From Oreohelix idahoensis (lineage: Eukaryota > Mollusca > Gastropoda > Stylommatophora > Oreohelicidae), in the NCBI GenBank assembly GCA_024509875.1, contig JAMPIV010018783.1, positions 558,001 through 622,000 on the forward strand: a stretch of DNA of 64,000 nt, read 5' to 3'. Under the pieces are notes generated by a model, which was not told where the DNA came from, made no database searches, and saw only the letters and a program-made list of their open reading frames with translations. How positions within the stretch are numbered: position 1 is the stretch's first letter; each line of letters starts with the position of its first letter. Shown piece after piece: positions 11,250 through 22,347 of the stretch. The translations under genes and the position numbers were made by a program.

Positions 11250-11838
11250 CCAAAAAGGTATAGGGCAGACTTAATAAGGAGCTTACATGTGAAACAAGAT
11301 GGGGACCATGAGAAAATAGGTACCATCATTCAAAAGGTAGCTCAGAATTATTATTGGCCCAAGGCAAGGTGGGACATTGAAAATTTTGTAGAGAGATGTG
11401 GCATATTACATGAGGGAACACCCACAAGTGGGAATAGTGATCAGGACCTCTACACGCCACGGGGCAAACGTAGGCCTGACACTGAAAAAAAAATTTAATA
11501 AAGTGGACCAAGTGGAATGGGAAGCCCCTTTTCACGGACAATCTTCAATTGACTGTTTTACAATGGCCACGATGCAGAGAGTGCAAAAAGATGTCTTACC
11601 CCAGGATAAGCCGAAAATCCCTCAATCGGACTTATGTAAACTGGAGGAAGAAGATGTAGAGAGGAAATCTCTCATCAAGAATTCTAAGTGGGGAGAAAGC
11701 CCCAAGAAAAAAATTGGTAGCGGTCGATTTGTGCATGATGATTCTGGGAAGAAAAGTCATCACAACAGGGCTTCGAGTGCAAAGGACCTGACATGTGCCA
11801 GGAAAAATAAGTTTCCGAATTTAAAAGTCCATATGTAA
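11250..11838 (+). pseudogene. Segment replacing the integrase core in element A
   Basis: After QLVLP this copy departs from the integrase of element D. It first encodes an integrase-like zinc-finger remnant (LHVKQDGDHEK, YYWP, then ERCGILHE) in which the second Cys of the usual HHCC set is missing. About 130 residues follow that match no family I recognise. They are basic and serine-rich, with KWGESPKKKIGSGRFV, and end LKVHM before a stop at 11836-11838. There are no DDE residues. Element E carries the same segment at 60240-59664, with strong protein similarity and one 9-base indel. The frame changes at an A9 run near 11488. Confidence 0.75.
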
Positions 11839-11841
11839 CTC

Positions 11842-12304
11842 TGTTAAGAACGTGGACTGATGAAAAAGGCAGAGGAAAATATTACATCCTCATACCAATA
11901 TGTGAATGAGCTGACCACTCGTTTAAAAACTGGCTGGAAACTTGCCAATGAAAATTTGAGACAAGCCAGGAAAAAACATGCTGCCTATTACAACAGGAAA
12001 GCTAAAGACAGAGATTTGGCTGTGGGAGAGAAGGTACTGCTTCTTCTACCCGGTAGTCAGAATAAGTTACAAATTGGATGGCAAGGTCCATATACAGTTC
12101 TAGAGAAGGTGTCTAGAACCAATTATAAGATAGATAAGAAGGGGAAAGAAAAAATCTATCATGTGAATCTCCTGAAGAAATATTTGGAAAGAGAAAATCA
12201 GGAAGAGACACACTTGTTGACCTTGTCCATTGCAATGGAGATGAAAAAAGGAACCACTTTCATCATTTGAATATCCATTACATCCCTGTGAGACAGCGGC
12301 ACAG
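11842..12304 (+). pseudogene. Integrase C-terminal GPY module of element A
   Basis: From CTGTTAAGAACG onward the DNA again matches element D. It encodes the end of the integrase: a basic helical stretch (RKKHAAYYNRKAKDRD) and the GPY module (KLQIGWQGPYTVLEKVSR), then LYHVNLLKKYL-like sequence. The GPY module normally helps integrase bind DNA. Compared with element D there is an extra A in the run near 11861 and another near 12246, each shifting the frame. A core-less integrase C-terminus is odd and may function as a linker. Confidence 0.8.
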
Positions 12305-13746
12305 GTGAAAATCAGTACACATTTAACGAAAAATCAGAAGGAGAGAGTGCAACAGGTTCTAGATGATCATACAGAGGTGTTAACGGACCGACCGGGGCAT
12401 ACAAACTTATTGGAATATGATATGAAACTGATAGACCCCACACCTGTCTGTATGAAAGCCTATTCGATTCCTTTTGCTAAGGAGAAAGCCTTGAAGGAAG
12501 AGATAGACTATTTGTTGAAGGAGGGAATAATTTCACACAGTGAATCTTCGTATAGTTCCAGTGTGGTACTCTTAAGGAAACCCTCTGGAGAACATAGACT
12601 CTGTATAGATTACAGGAGACTGAATGCTATCACAGAAGGTCAGGTGGATCCATTGCCGGATACAAATCAGTTGTTTGCCAGGCTAAATAAAGCTAAATAT
12701 TTCTCAAAAGTGGATCTGAGTAAAGGATACTATCAGATTCCAGTAAAGCCTGAGGTTAGACCGTACCTAGCTTTTAGTACCTCAGAGGGACACTATGAGT
12801 TTAACAGATTGCCATTTGGATTGAAGAATGCGCCTAGTGTCTTCTCTAGAATGATGAGAAAATTGTTGGATCCTCTGAATAATCCATGCATCACAAATTT
12901 CATGGATGATATCCTTATAGCAACAGAAACATTTGAGGAACACATTGACTCTCTGAACATGCTGTTTAATCGACTTAGAGAAGCGAATTTAACAGCCCGA
13001 CCAACCAAATGTTGCGTTGGATGTAAAGAATTAGAATTCTTGGGACACACAGTCCATCAGGGAAACATGACCCCTGACCCCAAGAATTTAGAGAAACTAA
13101 AGAAAGCCCCGAGACCACAAACCAAGAAAGACGTGAGATCCTTTGTCTCATTATGTGGTTTCTACCAAAAGTATATCAAAAACTTTAATTCCATATGTGC
13201 ACCGTTAACTGATTTGACACGCAAAGGAAATCCAGATCGAATTACATGGACAGCACAGTGTGAATTGGCATACCAGGAATTGAAGGAAAAGCTCACAAGC
13301 AAACCTATTTTGAAATTACCTGACTTAAGTCAAGAATTCATTGTGAGAACGGATGCAAGTAATATCGGGTTAGGCGCGACCCTATTACAAAAATCAGATG
13401 CACTGAATGGGGAATTAACCCCAGTGGCATATGCTAGCAGAAAGTTGAATAAAGCTGAAACCAATTACTCAACTAGCGAAAAAGAATGTCTTGCAGTAAT
13501 ATGGGCAATCAAGAAATTCAATATTTATCTGTATGGGAAGGCATTTAAGTTGCAAACGGATCACAAACCCTTGTCGTTTCTAGCGCAGGCTAGGCATGAA
13601 AATTCGAGGTTACTCAGATGGTCCTTACTTTTGCAGCCATTCCAATTCAGCATAGAGTATATTTCTGGAAAAAAAAAACCAACCTGGGAGCGGATTTTCT
13701 AAGCCGCCATCCGTGTGATGAAAATCACCGTAAGCCCCAGGAATAA
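12305..13746 (+). pseudogene. Reverse transcriptase and RNase H of element A
   Basis: An open frame covers Ty3/gypsy RT and most of RNase H. RT motifs are in order: VVLLRKPSGEHRLCIDYRRL, FSKVDLSKGYYQIPV, LPFGLKNAPSVF, and the catalytic box FMDD at residues 199-202 (12899-12910) in place of the usual YxDD. The connection holds GFYQKYIKNF. RNase H starts at VRTDASNIGLGATL and includes ATNYSTSEKECLAVIWAI-like and LQTDHKPL motifs. The frame shifts at an A9 run near 13671, after which the C-terminus (DFLSRHP) ends at 13744-13746. RT lies downstream of the integrase region, the reverse of most gypsy elements. Confidence 0.9.
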
Positions 13747-13801
13747 TATTAAATTTCTCTATGTGTATATAGAATTATAGACTGACATATAACGTCTGTT
13801 T

Positions 13802-13816
13802 TAAGTGGGGAGAATT
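13802..13816 (+). promoter_or_regulatory. Polypurine tract of element A
   Basis: TAAGTGGGGAGAATT lies immediately before the 3' LTR. It is the expected primer for plus-strand DNA synthesis. Element D has the near-identical AAGAGGGGAGAATT. Confidence 0.85.
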
Positions 13817-16274
13817 TGTCGTGAAACATTCTAAATCCACATATATAAATTAAAAAGGAAATGTAAAGCCTAACGAATTAATTCAATACAAGGAAAGAAG
13901 AATGGTAAAAGAAGAACAGTGCTGTCACAATAGCGTATGCCTGTGTTATAGAACGTCATACTAGCTAACAAGAAAACCCCTTTTTCTACTTCGTCTGCAT
14001 AATTGTAGCGCTTTCCCGTTTGCTAGTAAAGCCTACTGCATCAACTACACGCGTTTCAAAAAAAAATAAAACTGATACTGTGTTTCTTAGAAAACCTTGA
14101 GATAGACACACTGCGTAATGACCTAGATTTAATATTCCATTAATGTCATTTTATGCACTAAGTAAAAGAAAAGACAGACGAGCTTAGAAGAGAGAGAGAG
14201 AGAGAGATGTACGGAGGAACGCATTCAATACTACCACGTTCGTCTCGCGATGAAAAAGTGAACGCGAAAGGCATGAAGCACTAATTTTTTTCAAATAAAC
14301 AGTAATAAAAAAAAAAACACTACCAATACACGGTTAGGTTTTGAAAACATGTTTAATGCTTATTAGGAATCATGACATTCTACTGATTTATGTCTAAGCT
14401 CCTGACATTAGTCTGACAGTACAGAAGACACCCCATAGTATGGAAGTGAGGAGGTGGTAACAGCACGACTATCCTAGAAGAAAATACATATTTTGAACGC
14501 AGCCACTTGTTTCCATTAAACTTATATATTTGGGTGCCTTAGGTCTTGCTGACAAAGAATATGTTAGGTGTTAAGCCAATAGTCTAATAATTAACAAATT
14601 ATAGCCAAAATATTATAGTGGTGTTGTCTGACAACACAGGATCATATTTGCTCATAATGGCGTGTTTGGACACTGCTTTAGAGGAAATTAGGCCACCACG
14701 TTAAATCCGATTTGATTGGCTAGAATAATATGTAAGGCTAAGCATGATTAGTCGATTGCAGATACTATTTTTGGTTGTTAATGGAGACGATAGGAAGGGT
14801 ACTTTTTTTCAAAAGCTTTTGTAAACATGGTCTCATTGGCTAGACCATTTAATATAGTCAATTAGGAGCGTCAGTTCAGTGCCACTTTTTGAAAATCCAA
14901 TTTGTAAAAGCAAGTGCGTTGAGATCCAGCTCATATTTTTCTAATAAAAGCCTGGGACAGAGGCAGATCGGAATTGTGCCATAACTCATCGCCAGTCAAC
15001 GTATTTGTTTAATATTTCCGTGAATTGTGGTAAGCTAGACATATTTGATATCTTTTAGATGAAAATTGAATGTGAATTGATAAATTTATGTCTGTATGTG
15101 TGTGGTTCAGTAACAAACATGAGGCAAAGCCTAGATATTGCTCTATCATGAGAAAAACTTGTCGGAGAGGAGTATAACTGCATGGGATTGCCAAATAGTA
15201 CTATGACACCTATCTTATTGAATAGAAGGAAATAATGCTGGAATTGCAGAGGCGTTGTAACCATTAGGGAGAGGAATACTGGTGAATGTTGTTACATGAG
15301 AAGCTAACAGTTGGCCTACCGCGCTGAACTCAGTGTTTGTTATGTATTGTGCTTCAGTGTGGAAATAGATTATAAATTAGTTCTGAAGTAGGAGGTACAA
15401 CCTTCTTGTTTCAGGGACCGTGCTACTAACGTATTAAAGCAGCACATGGTCTGAGTTTTGCTGAATCCAGAGGCTGATAGCATACTCCTTGGTGAAGATA
15501 TCGACCAGCGTTGTTCCTCAAGAAAACTGTGAAGCAAGCGAGCATAGGAGACTGTTTCCTGCCGCCCACACAGAAGTTAAGATTACGTTGCCCAGAGCAG
15601 CTCAATCTTGTGTATACCCCCCTCTAAAAGTGACTTTACCTTAAATCAAGAGGGACATTTATTTGTTTCAAATAAAAAGAAACTGTGAACCTTTCCAATA
15701 TTATTTCCACCAGAAACAAACACTTGAAGTCATGATGACAAACAACAACATAGCTTGAATAGCCAGTATTACCTCATAGTACTACATCACTACTTACACA
15801 CATATTGTAATAATAATATATGTCAATACAAAGATCCTATCTATAAATTGTGTACATACAACTGGTGATTACATTTGATTATGATTCCTGGTTCACTTTG
15901 TAGTTGAATCAGGATATCTATTATTGATAGGAATTAATACATATTTTTAAAAGTGACACTTGACTTATTAAGATAGTCTTATTGAGTGTTCTATGTATGT
16001 GAGTGTCACAGTGTTGTAAAGTATTGTGGATTAAATTAAATTGTTTATCTGTCTGTTGGTTGTTGTGAACATACACTTCATCACTATCATAACCCTAGAC
16101 ATTCAACGTAGTCATCACAATATTCCAGAATAAGTCTGACTGAGGTATAAATGTGGTAGCAAAGTAAGGTCATCTGTAATACACCACACTTATTAGATAC
16201 AGATACCTTCACAGCTGATCTCAGTCAGTACACTAAGTCCCCTATAAATATTTATATCATCCCACTTTACCACA
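13817..16274 (+). repeat. 3' LTR of element A
   Basis: This uninterrupted 2,458-bp LTR starts TGTCGTGAAAC and ends TTACCACA. It served here as the empty-site reference defining the two insertions in the 5' LTR. It is followed by the target duplication AACAC and the resumed satellite. A possible AATAAA lies near 15668 but polyadenylation was not tested. Confidence 0.93.
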
Positions 16275-17625
16275 AACACCCATCGCTGTTATTGATCTGT
16301 TCGAGTTACAACACCCATCGCTGTATTGACCTGTTCGAGTTACAACACCCATCGCTGTATTAATGTGTTCGAGGTACAGCACCAATCACTGTATTGATCT
16401 GTTCGAGTTACAACACCCATCGCTGTGAGTGGTCTGTTCGAGTTACAGCATCCATTGCTGTTATTGATCAGTTCGAGTTACAACACCCATCGCTGTATTG
16501 ATCTGTTCGAGTTACAACACCCATCGCTGTGAGTGATTTATTTAAGTTACAACACCCATCGTTGTATTGATCTGTTTGAGTTACTGCACCCATCGCTGTG
16601 AGTGATCTGTTCGAGTTACAACACCCATAGCTGTGAGTGATCTGTTCGAGTTACAACACCCATCATTGTATTGATCTGTTTGAGTTACAACACCCATCGC
16701 TGGGAGTGATCTGTTCGAGTTACAACACCCATCGCTGTGAGTGATCTGTTCGAGTTACAACACCCATCGCTGTATTGATATGTTTGAGTTACAACACCCA
16801 TCGCTGTGAGTGATCTGTTCGAGTTACAACACCCATCGCTGTGAGTGATCTGTTCGAGTTACAACACCCATCGTTGTATTGATCTGTTTGAGTTACAACA
16901 CCCATCGCTGGGAGTGATCTGTTCGAGTTACAACACCCATCGCTGTGAGGGATCTGTTCGAGTTACAACACCCATCGCTGTTAGTGATCTGTTCGAGTTA
17001 CAACACCCATCGCTGTGAGTGATCTGTTTGAGTTACAACACCCATCGCTGTGAGTGATCTGTTCGAGTTACAACACCCATCACTGTATTGATCTGTTCGA
17101 GTTACAACACCCATCGCTGTGAGTGATCTGTTCGAGTTACAACACCCATCGTTGTATTGATCTGTTTGAGTTACAACACCCATCGCTGGGAGTGATCTGT
17201 TCGAGTTACAACACCCATCGCTGTGAGGGATCTGTTCGAGTTACAACACCCATCGCTGTTAGTGATCTGTTCGAGTTACAACACCCATCGCTGTGAGTGA
17301 TCTGTTTGAGTTACAACACCCATCGCTGTGAGTGATCTGTTCGAGTTACAACACCCATCACTACAGCTCACGGTAGAAGGGGAACGACTAAGTAAGAGTT
17401 ACAACACCCATCGCTGTTATTCATCTGTTCGAGTTGCAACACCCATCGCTGCGAGTGATCTGTTCGAGTTACAGCACCCATTGCTGTTATTGATCTATTT
17501 GAGTTACAGCACCCATTGGTGTTATTGATCTATTCGAGTTACAGCACCCATCGCTGCTACTGACTTGTTCGAGTTGCAGCATCCATCGCTGTATTGATCT
17601 GTTCGAGTTACAGCACACATTGCTC
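16275..17625. repeat. 34-35 bp satellite array, right part
   Basis: This continues the 531-2004 array. It is dominated by the GCTGTGAGTGATCTG monomer form and lacks most of the GAGGTACAGCACC variant seen on the left. A block of about six monomers beginning at the GCTGGGAGTGATC variant (near 16700, 16910 and 17185) recurs, which suggests segmental duplication in the array. The last monomers near 17500-17625 are diverged, as expected at an array edge. Confidence 0.93.
17361..17400 (+). repeat. Tiny LINE-tail-like insert in satellite
   Basis: ACAGCTCACGGTAGAAGGGG and the following AACGACTAAGTAAG do not fit the satellite monomer. They resemble the (AAGT)n-tailed sequence at 31115-31165. A very short 3' LINE fragment is the likely origin. 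Confidence 0.45.
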
Positions 17626-18134
17626 TCAGATGGTTTCCTCGTTGTACTGCAGTACTCAGTGTCGAGCAAGTACCGATGTATCTGTGAGTCGTGACTGTGT
17701 GGAAAGGAGCTCACGACTGAATAGCGGTTTAGATGACTGCTGTGAACGATTTTCTGACGCCTCTGACGACATTGTGCTGAAGGACTCTGTTGTATTAGCG
17801 GGCACACAGCTGCGTCTCCAGAACGATATCACCTTGTACGTGGTACAAGACTGTTATATTTGAGACTGTACTTGTGACTGTCCTGTAGTCGTCTTCATTT
17901 GTCATCCGTGCCGGAGAAGCTTGGTAGATCTTCATCCTTGTGTCCAGCCCTGGATCAGCTATTTAGTTAATACATTTGTATTTTTGTGTGTGAATTACAA
18001 TGTATTATATTTTCTGATTTATGTTCTCAATTTCTTTTACGATTTTTTTCTACTATTGTGTGTTGTTTACATTTATATAATAGACTACTTATATATTGAC
18101 TATTTGTATCTGATATTTTTTTGATTTCACTGAT
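17626..18134. other. Unannotated stretch
   Basis: This stretch is unlike the satellite and gives no convincing protein. The open frames near 17594-17863 and 17921-18124 show no domain. The second half is T-rich. It may be array flank or the eroded 5' part of the following LINE. Confidence 0.35.
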
Positions 18135-18830
18135 CCTGATTGTAATAATGAGAATAAATGCAAGTAATGATAACAGGGTTGAACTTGAAGAAACACCAAT
18201 ACAAGATGTAGAATCATACACACATCTTGGCAGCAATATAGACAAAATTGGAGGGACAGACAGTGATATCAAAATAAGAATACAAAAAGCATGAGGAGCT
18301 TTCATTGCATTCGGAAATATATGGAGATCAAGAGAAGTCGGATCTAACACGAAAATAAGAATCTTCAACTCAAATGTGAAGTCAGTCCTATTGTATGGCT
18401 CTGAGACATGGAGAACAACAAAGACAACAACCAAAAAGCTACAGACTTTCATAAATGGGTGCTTGCGTAGAATAGAGTGATTACAATGGTATGACAAGGT
18501 TACCAACGTGGAACTGAGGACAAGAACTAGACAAGTGCCAGTGGAACAAGAGATGAGAAGAAGACGATGGCGATGGATAAGACACACACTGAGGAAGCCT
18601 GTTGATAGCATTACAAGACAGTCCTTATTCTGGAACCCCCAGGACAAGAGAGACAGAGGTAGATCAAGAAGCACATGGAGAAGAGAGCTGGAAACCGAGG
18701 TGAAAATGATAAGGAGATTGTGGAAAGAACTTAAGATGATGGCACGTGACAGGAGGACTTGGCATGTGTTTGTTGAAGACCTATGCTCATTTGGGAGTGG
18801 AGAGTTATGAATGAATGATTGTGCGTGGTT
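18135..18830 (+). pseudogene. LINE fragment, C-terminal RT region (RTE-like)
   Basis: A broken reading frame encodes the end of a non-LTR retrotransposon polymerase. It shows ESYTHLGSNIDKIGG, a LLYGSETWRTT motif, a basic RRWRWIRHTLRK region, GRSRSTWRRELETE and DRRTWHVFVEDL. The same order closes the intact RTE at 43703-47024. In-frame stops fall in the first half; the last 100 codons (18508-18810) are open. It ends near GAATGAATGA, a possible short tandem tail. It is 5'-truncated, as usual for LINEs. Confidence 0.75.
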
Positions 18831-19826
18831 GTGCTGAAGCTCTCAGCACTTCATTGTTGCGTGTTGTGGTTGTTGCGTCGATTAGTATTATTATATTAGT
18901 GTATTAAGGGTGGAAGGGTGGCGAGTTTAATCCTTTCTGGTCCCCAAGTGGGAAAAGATTGGATTAGACGGAATTCTTTGTAGGATGTGGCTGTGTTTGT
19001 TTAGTGGTGAAGCGTAGCAGATGTGAATTCATGTAGCTGCCTTGCTGAACAAACCGAGCACATTATTCGTTAGTTGTGCTCATGTGGTTCGTGTATGCGT
19101 TGTCGTGTACATTAAGTAATTCTTACCGTCGCGTTTAAGTAGTGTATTCTTACGTGTCCTTCTTGTTATCTTGTACATACGTTCAGCGAGTATCCTGTGT
19201 TTTTGTATGTTTTCAGTCACGTAGTGTACATATCATGCTGCTTCTGTTCTAGCTTAGTCTATCGTCCTATCCGACGTGACTTGCAGTTTTCGTGGTGTTA
19301 CAGTGTTTCTTGACTCATCTTTTCATTGTGCTCGTTTGCCACATATGGACATACTAAGTAGTTATTTTCATATTGTTACTTTACGGCATTAGTATTGGTG
19401 CCCTTAGGATATAGTGTAAAAAGGGCTTAGTTTCTGATCAGCTTGTGCATCAGTGCCCTTGAATATTGTGGAATATTACATAACCTGCGGTTACTGTAAA
19501 GCAGGAGAGACACATTTGGTTGCTATTGATAATAAAAGCGAACCTGGTTAGGGAGTTACTACTTGAGGACAAAATATTGTCACCTTCGAACAGTTACTTA
19601 GGCGAGTAGACCCTAAGGAGGGTGTATATTGTGGTGAGAGGATTTATACACACATTTATTGACAGTATAGATTGAGGTGGTCTATTGTGGTCAGAATATT
19701 TATACACATATTTATTGACAGTATAGATTGAGGTGGTGTGTTGCGGTGATAAGATTTACACTCAGGTTTATTGACAACTCTTGTAAGACTAGGATATTGA
19801 TATTGAGTTACTTAGGAGGGTACATT
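18831..19826. other. Unannotated leader-like stretch
   Basis: About 1 kb without a supported gene. It precedes a gypsy-like gag remnant and contains a short duplicated unit, GTATAGATTGAGGTGGT, near 19665 and 19721. It may be LTR and leader of the remnant at 19827-20700, but I could not find a matching second LTR. Confidence 0.3.
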
Positions 19827-20700
19827 ATGGAGTACCATGAGTTTATTAAGGTAGGCAAGGAGTGTGGTTTACACTGGGAAAGAATTGTCGGATTTTGCCA
19901 AGGCAGAACTCCACTCAAAAGAGAACCAGGATGCCTTAAGAGACTTACGTGTGGAGCAAAGAGAACTCAGGAAAACGAAGGAAGATAGAAGTGGAGAGAA
20001 TGAAGTTACAGGAAGATGAAGGAAGATAGAGAGATGGAAGTGGAGAGAATGAAAGTAGCACTGGAAGAGAAGAAGATAAATGAAGATAGAGACATGGAAG
20101 TAGAGATAGTGAGAATGACATTGGAAGAGAAGAAGATTGCGGCTAAATTAGAACTAAAAAAGCTAGAAGTAGGTGCGAGTGGTCAGAACTCGACTCCGAG
20201 GGAGTCCCATCGTCCCTTTAGGCTACTGCTACCGAATTGTAACGATAAAATAGATAGTTTAGACTTTTTTCTCGAGAGATTCGAGATAGAATGTGTGTCC
20301 TGGAAGGCTAACAGAGACGAGTGGCCCTCTCTGTTGTCCACATTATTGGTTGGGCCAGCGACGGAAACTTTTTACAGCCTCCCGGTGGAAGATGCAGTGG
20401 ACATTGGTGCGTGTCTTATGCAGGAACATGATGGGTTTCTACATCCTGTAATGTATGGCAGCAGGAAGTTACTTCCGGCTGAAACGCGATATGCCACTTT
20501 AGAGAGAGTATTTAGCTATTATTTGGGCTGTTTCCAAACTCTCTAGGTATTTGTAAGGATCTCATTCTGTGCTGGAAACGGACCATTGTCCATTGACTTT
20601 TCTTAAGTCATCCAGATCACCAAATTCGCGTTTGACAAGGTGGTCGTTGTTGTTACAACAGTACAACTTCACTGTTTTTCCCATTCAGGGTAAATTAAAT
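19827..20700 (+). pseudogene. Gag fused to RNase H, deleted gypsy element
   Basis: ATG 19827 starts a protein resembling the N-termini of gag in elements A, B and D (YHEFIKVGKECG). A Glu/Lys/Met coiled coil follows after a frameshift (frame from 20016). Then comes a SCAN-like capsid start (DSLDFFLERFEIECVSW). At about 20400 the capsid jumps directly into RNase H (IGACLMQEHDGFLHPV, GSRKLLPAETRYATLE). The RNase H end continues to about 20700 in broken frames. All of protease, RT and integrase is missing, so this is an internal-deletion remnant of a further gypsy family. Confidence 0.75.
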
Positions 20701-21162
20701 GTTCTTGCATATTCTTTATCGAGATAATGAAAACTTGCTTTTAGTAAATGTTTATTTTTTACCACCCTTTCCATTGTAGTATCTGATAATGGTACATGAG
20801 TATTGTTTGTCAACTGTATTCTGCATGATTTTGTATAAGCTATGTTCTGATGGTATGTTGTATATCCAGTACAGGTTTAAAGAATAGACATTCTCCGGTA
20901 AGGTAGAATTTGATGAAATTGATGTAATGTTTATCACCTTTTGTGTGTGCGTAATTAGTGTTGCGTCATTATTGCCAAACGGTTGCTGTTGTATTTTTCT
21001 AGCAACTCGGTTCTATTGTAATTTTTTTTGTTCAGCATATTATTATTGATTATTTGTAGATGGCATGTTTTCACACTGATGCAATACATTTTGCCCAAAC
21101 ATGTAATCATAGGTTTTGGATGGTTGGGTTCCGGATATCTACCACCTGTCCAGTGAAAAACT
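20701..21162. other. Unannotated stretch
   Basis: AT-rich sequence between the gag/RNase H remnant and a LINE fragment. It probably includes the 3' non-coding end of the former. No gene, repeat or terminal duplication was seen. Confidence 0.3.
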
Positions 21163-21720
21163 ATGAATACAGAATTTACATCAACTCAGCTGTCCAAGAC
21201 AGAAGACGGTTCTCTGGAAAAGAGGAGCATGAAGCATCCCAGAGAAAGTCGGTCGAAAGATTTTCGGTTGCCGACTGACCTTTTTTCGTCTAGGAAGATA
21301 TCCAGGATTGGTACCTGGAACGTTCGCATCCTAAACGGACCGGGGAAAAATGCACAAGTAGCAGCAGAAACGAGGGAATACAGGATTGCTACCCTGGGTC
21401 TCTGCGAGACAAGGTGGAAGAGCATAGAGAGGAAGAAATTAATCACAGTAGAAATGGTGTTGTTCTCAGGACATGAGGAAAAAGATGCCCACCACAGTGA
21501 AGGGTGGTTTTATGTTGTCTTGAGAAGCACAGAAAGGACGTACCGAATGAGAAGCAATGGGACCCCAAATTATAACAGCAATATTCAAAACAGCCAAACG
21601 GAAAACAAAAATAAACCTCATCCGGTGTTATGCACCAACCAATGATCAAGAAGAATCTCTGAAAGAAGAATTTTTAGCCTACTGCAAAATGTCTTGGATA
21701 TAAAGAGAAGGATGAGAGAA
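21163..21720 (+). pseudogene. LINE fragment, AP endonuclease domain (RTE-like)
   Basis: The frame encodes the start of an APE-type endonuclease: ISRIGTWNVRIL, LGLCETRW with the catalytic-type Glu, and FSGHEEKDAHHSEGW. In neighbouring frames LIRCYAPTNDQEEESKEEF-like sequence follows, so at least one frameshift is present near 21510-21600. The domain is cut off near 21700, before the MGDLNAKVG-type motif, and a minisatellite follows. It is the 5' part of an RTE-like element, distinct in sequence from the LINE at 43703-47024. Confidence 0.75.
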
Positions 21721-21769
21721 ACTGATGTAACACGGGGAATAGGGTAGATGGTAATGGATAAAAAAATAG

Positions 21770-22125
21770 CTGAAATATTTAGTTCGTCTTACCTGGATAA
21801 AAGATAAGGATAAAATGTAGTTTGTCTTAATGGGACAAAAGATAAGGAAAATATGTAGTTTGTCTTACTGGAACAAAAGACAAGGAAAATATGTAATTTG
21901 TCTTACTGGAACAAAAGATAAGGAAAATATGTAGTTAGTCTTACCTGGACAAAAGACAAGGAAAATATGATGTTTGTCTTACTGGAACAAAAGATAAGGA
22001 AAATATGTAGTTTGTCTTACTGGGACAAAAGATAAGGAAAATATGTAGTTTGTCTTACTGGGACAAAAAATAAGGAAATTATGTAGTTCTTCTTACTGGG
22101 ACAAAAGATAAGGAAAATAGAGTGT
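21770..22125. repeat. 38-bp minisatellite
   Basis: About nine head-to-tail copies of a 38-bp unit built on GATAAGGAAAATATGTAGTT and TGTCTTACTGGGACAAAA. Copies differ by a few bases (GGAACA against GGGACA, GATAAGG against GACAAGG). It directly follows the truncated LINE endonuclease fragment. Confidence 0.9.
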
Positions 22126-22347
22126 ATAACAATAAATGAGGAGGCAGCTGTAAAACTGGTAAGGAAACAAATATATAAAGCAAACATATAAAATGGCATA
22201 AACCAGTTTTACAAATTAACGGCACAGATGAAACACGGGACGATTCGGGTTTCACCCTTCGTCAGCCACAGTTACAAACATGTGACAAGGACAAGAATTG
22301 CATACATGTCAAAGAAATATACTACAAACACATACGAGGATGAGAAC

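Larger units (their letters stand above)
2005..16274 (+). mobile_element. LTR element A, Gmr1-like Ty3/gypsy, integrase core replaced
   Basis: This is a complete LTR retrotransposon inserted in the satellite. It is flanked by the 5-bp duplication AACAC (2000-2004 and 16275-16279), has TG...CA LTRs, a primer-binding-site-like sequence and a polypurine tract. The internal order is gag, integrase-like zinc finger, a substituted segment, the integrase C-terminal GPY module, RT, RNase H. The protease is deleted: the gag zinc knuckle runs straight into the sequence that follows protease in element D. LTRs, leader, gag and RT are very close to element D, but the segment replacing the integrase core matches element E instead. 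Two DNA transposons sit in the 5' LTR. Coding frames are broken in several places, so it is not autonomous. Confidence 0.93.

Noticed and set aside
16998..17183. Repetitive open frames across the satellite
   Set aside because: They arise from stop-free phases of the tandem repeat and appear on both strands; no start context or domain supports a protein.
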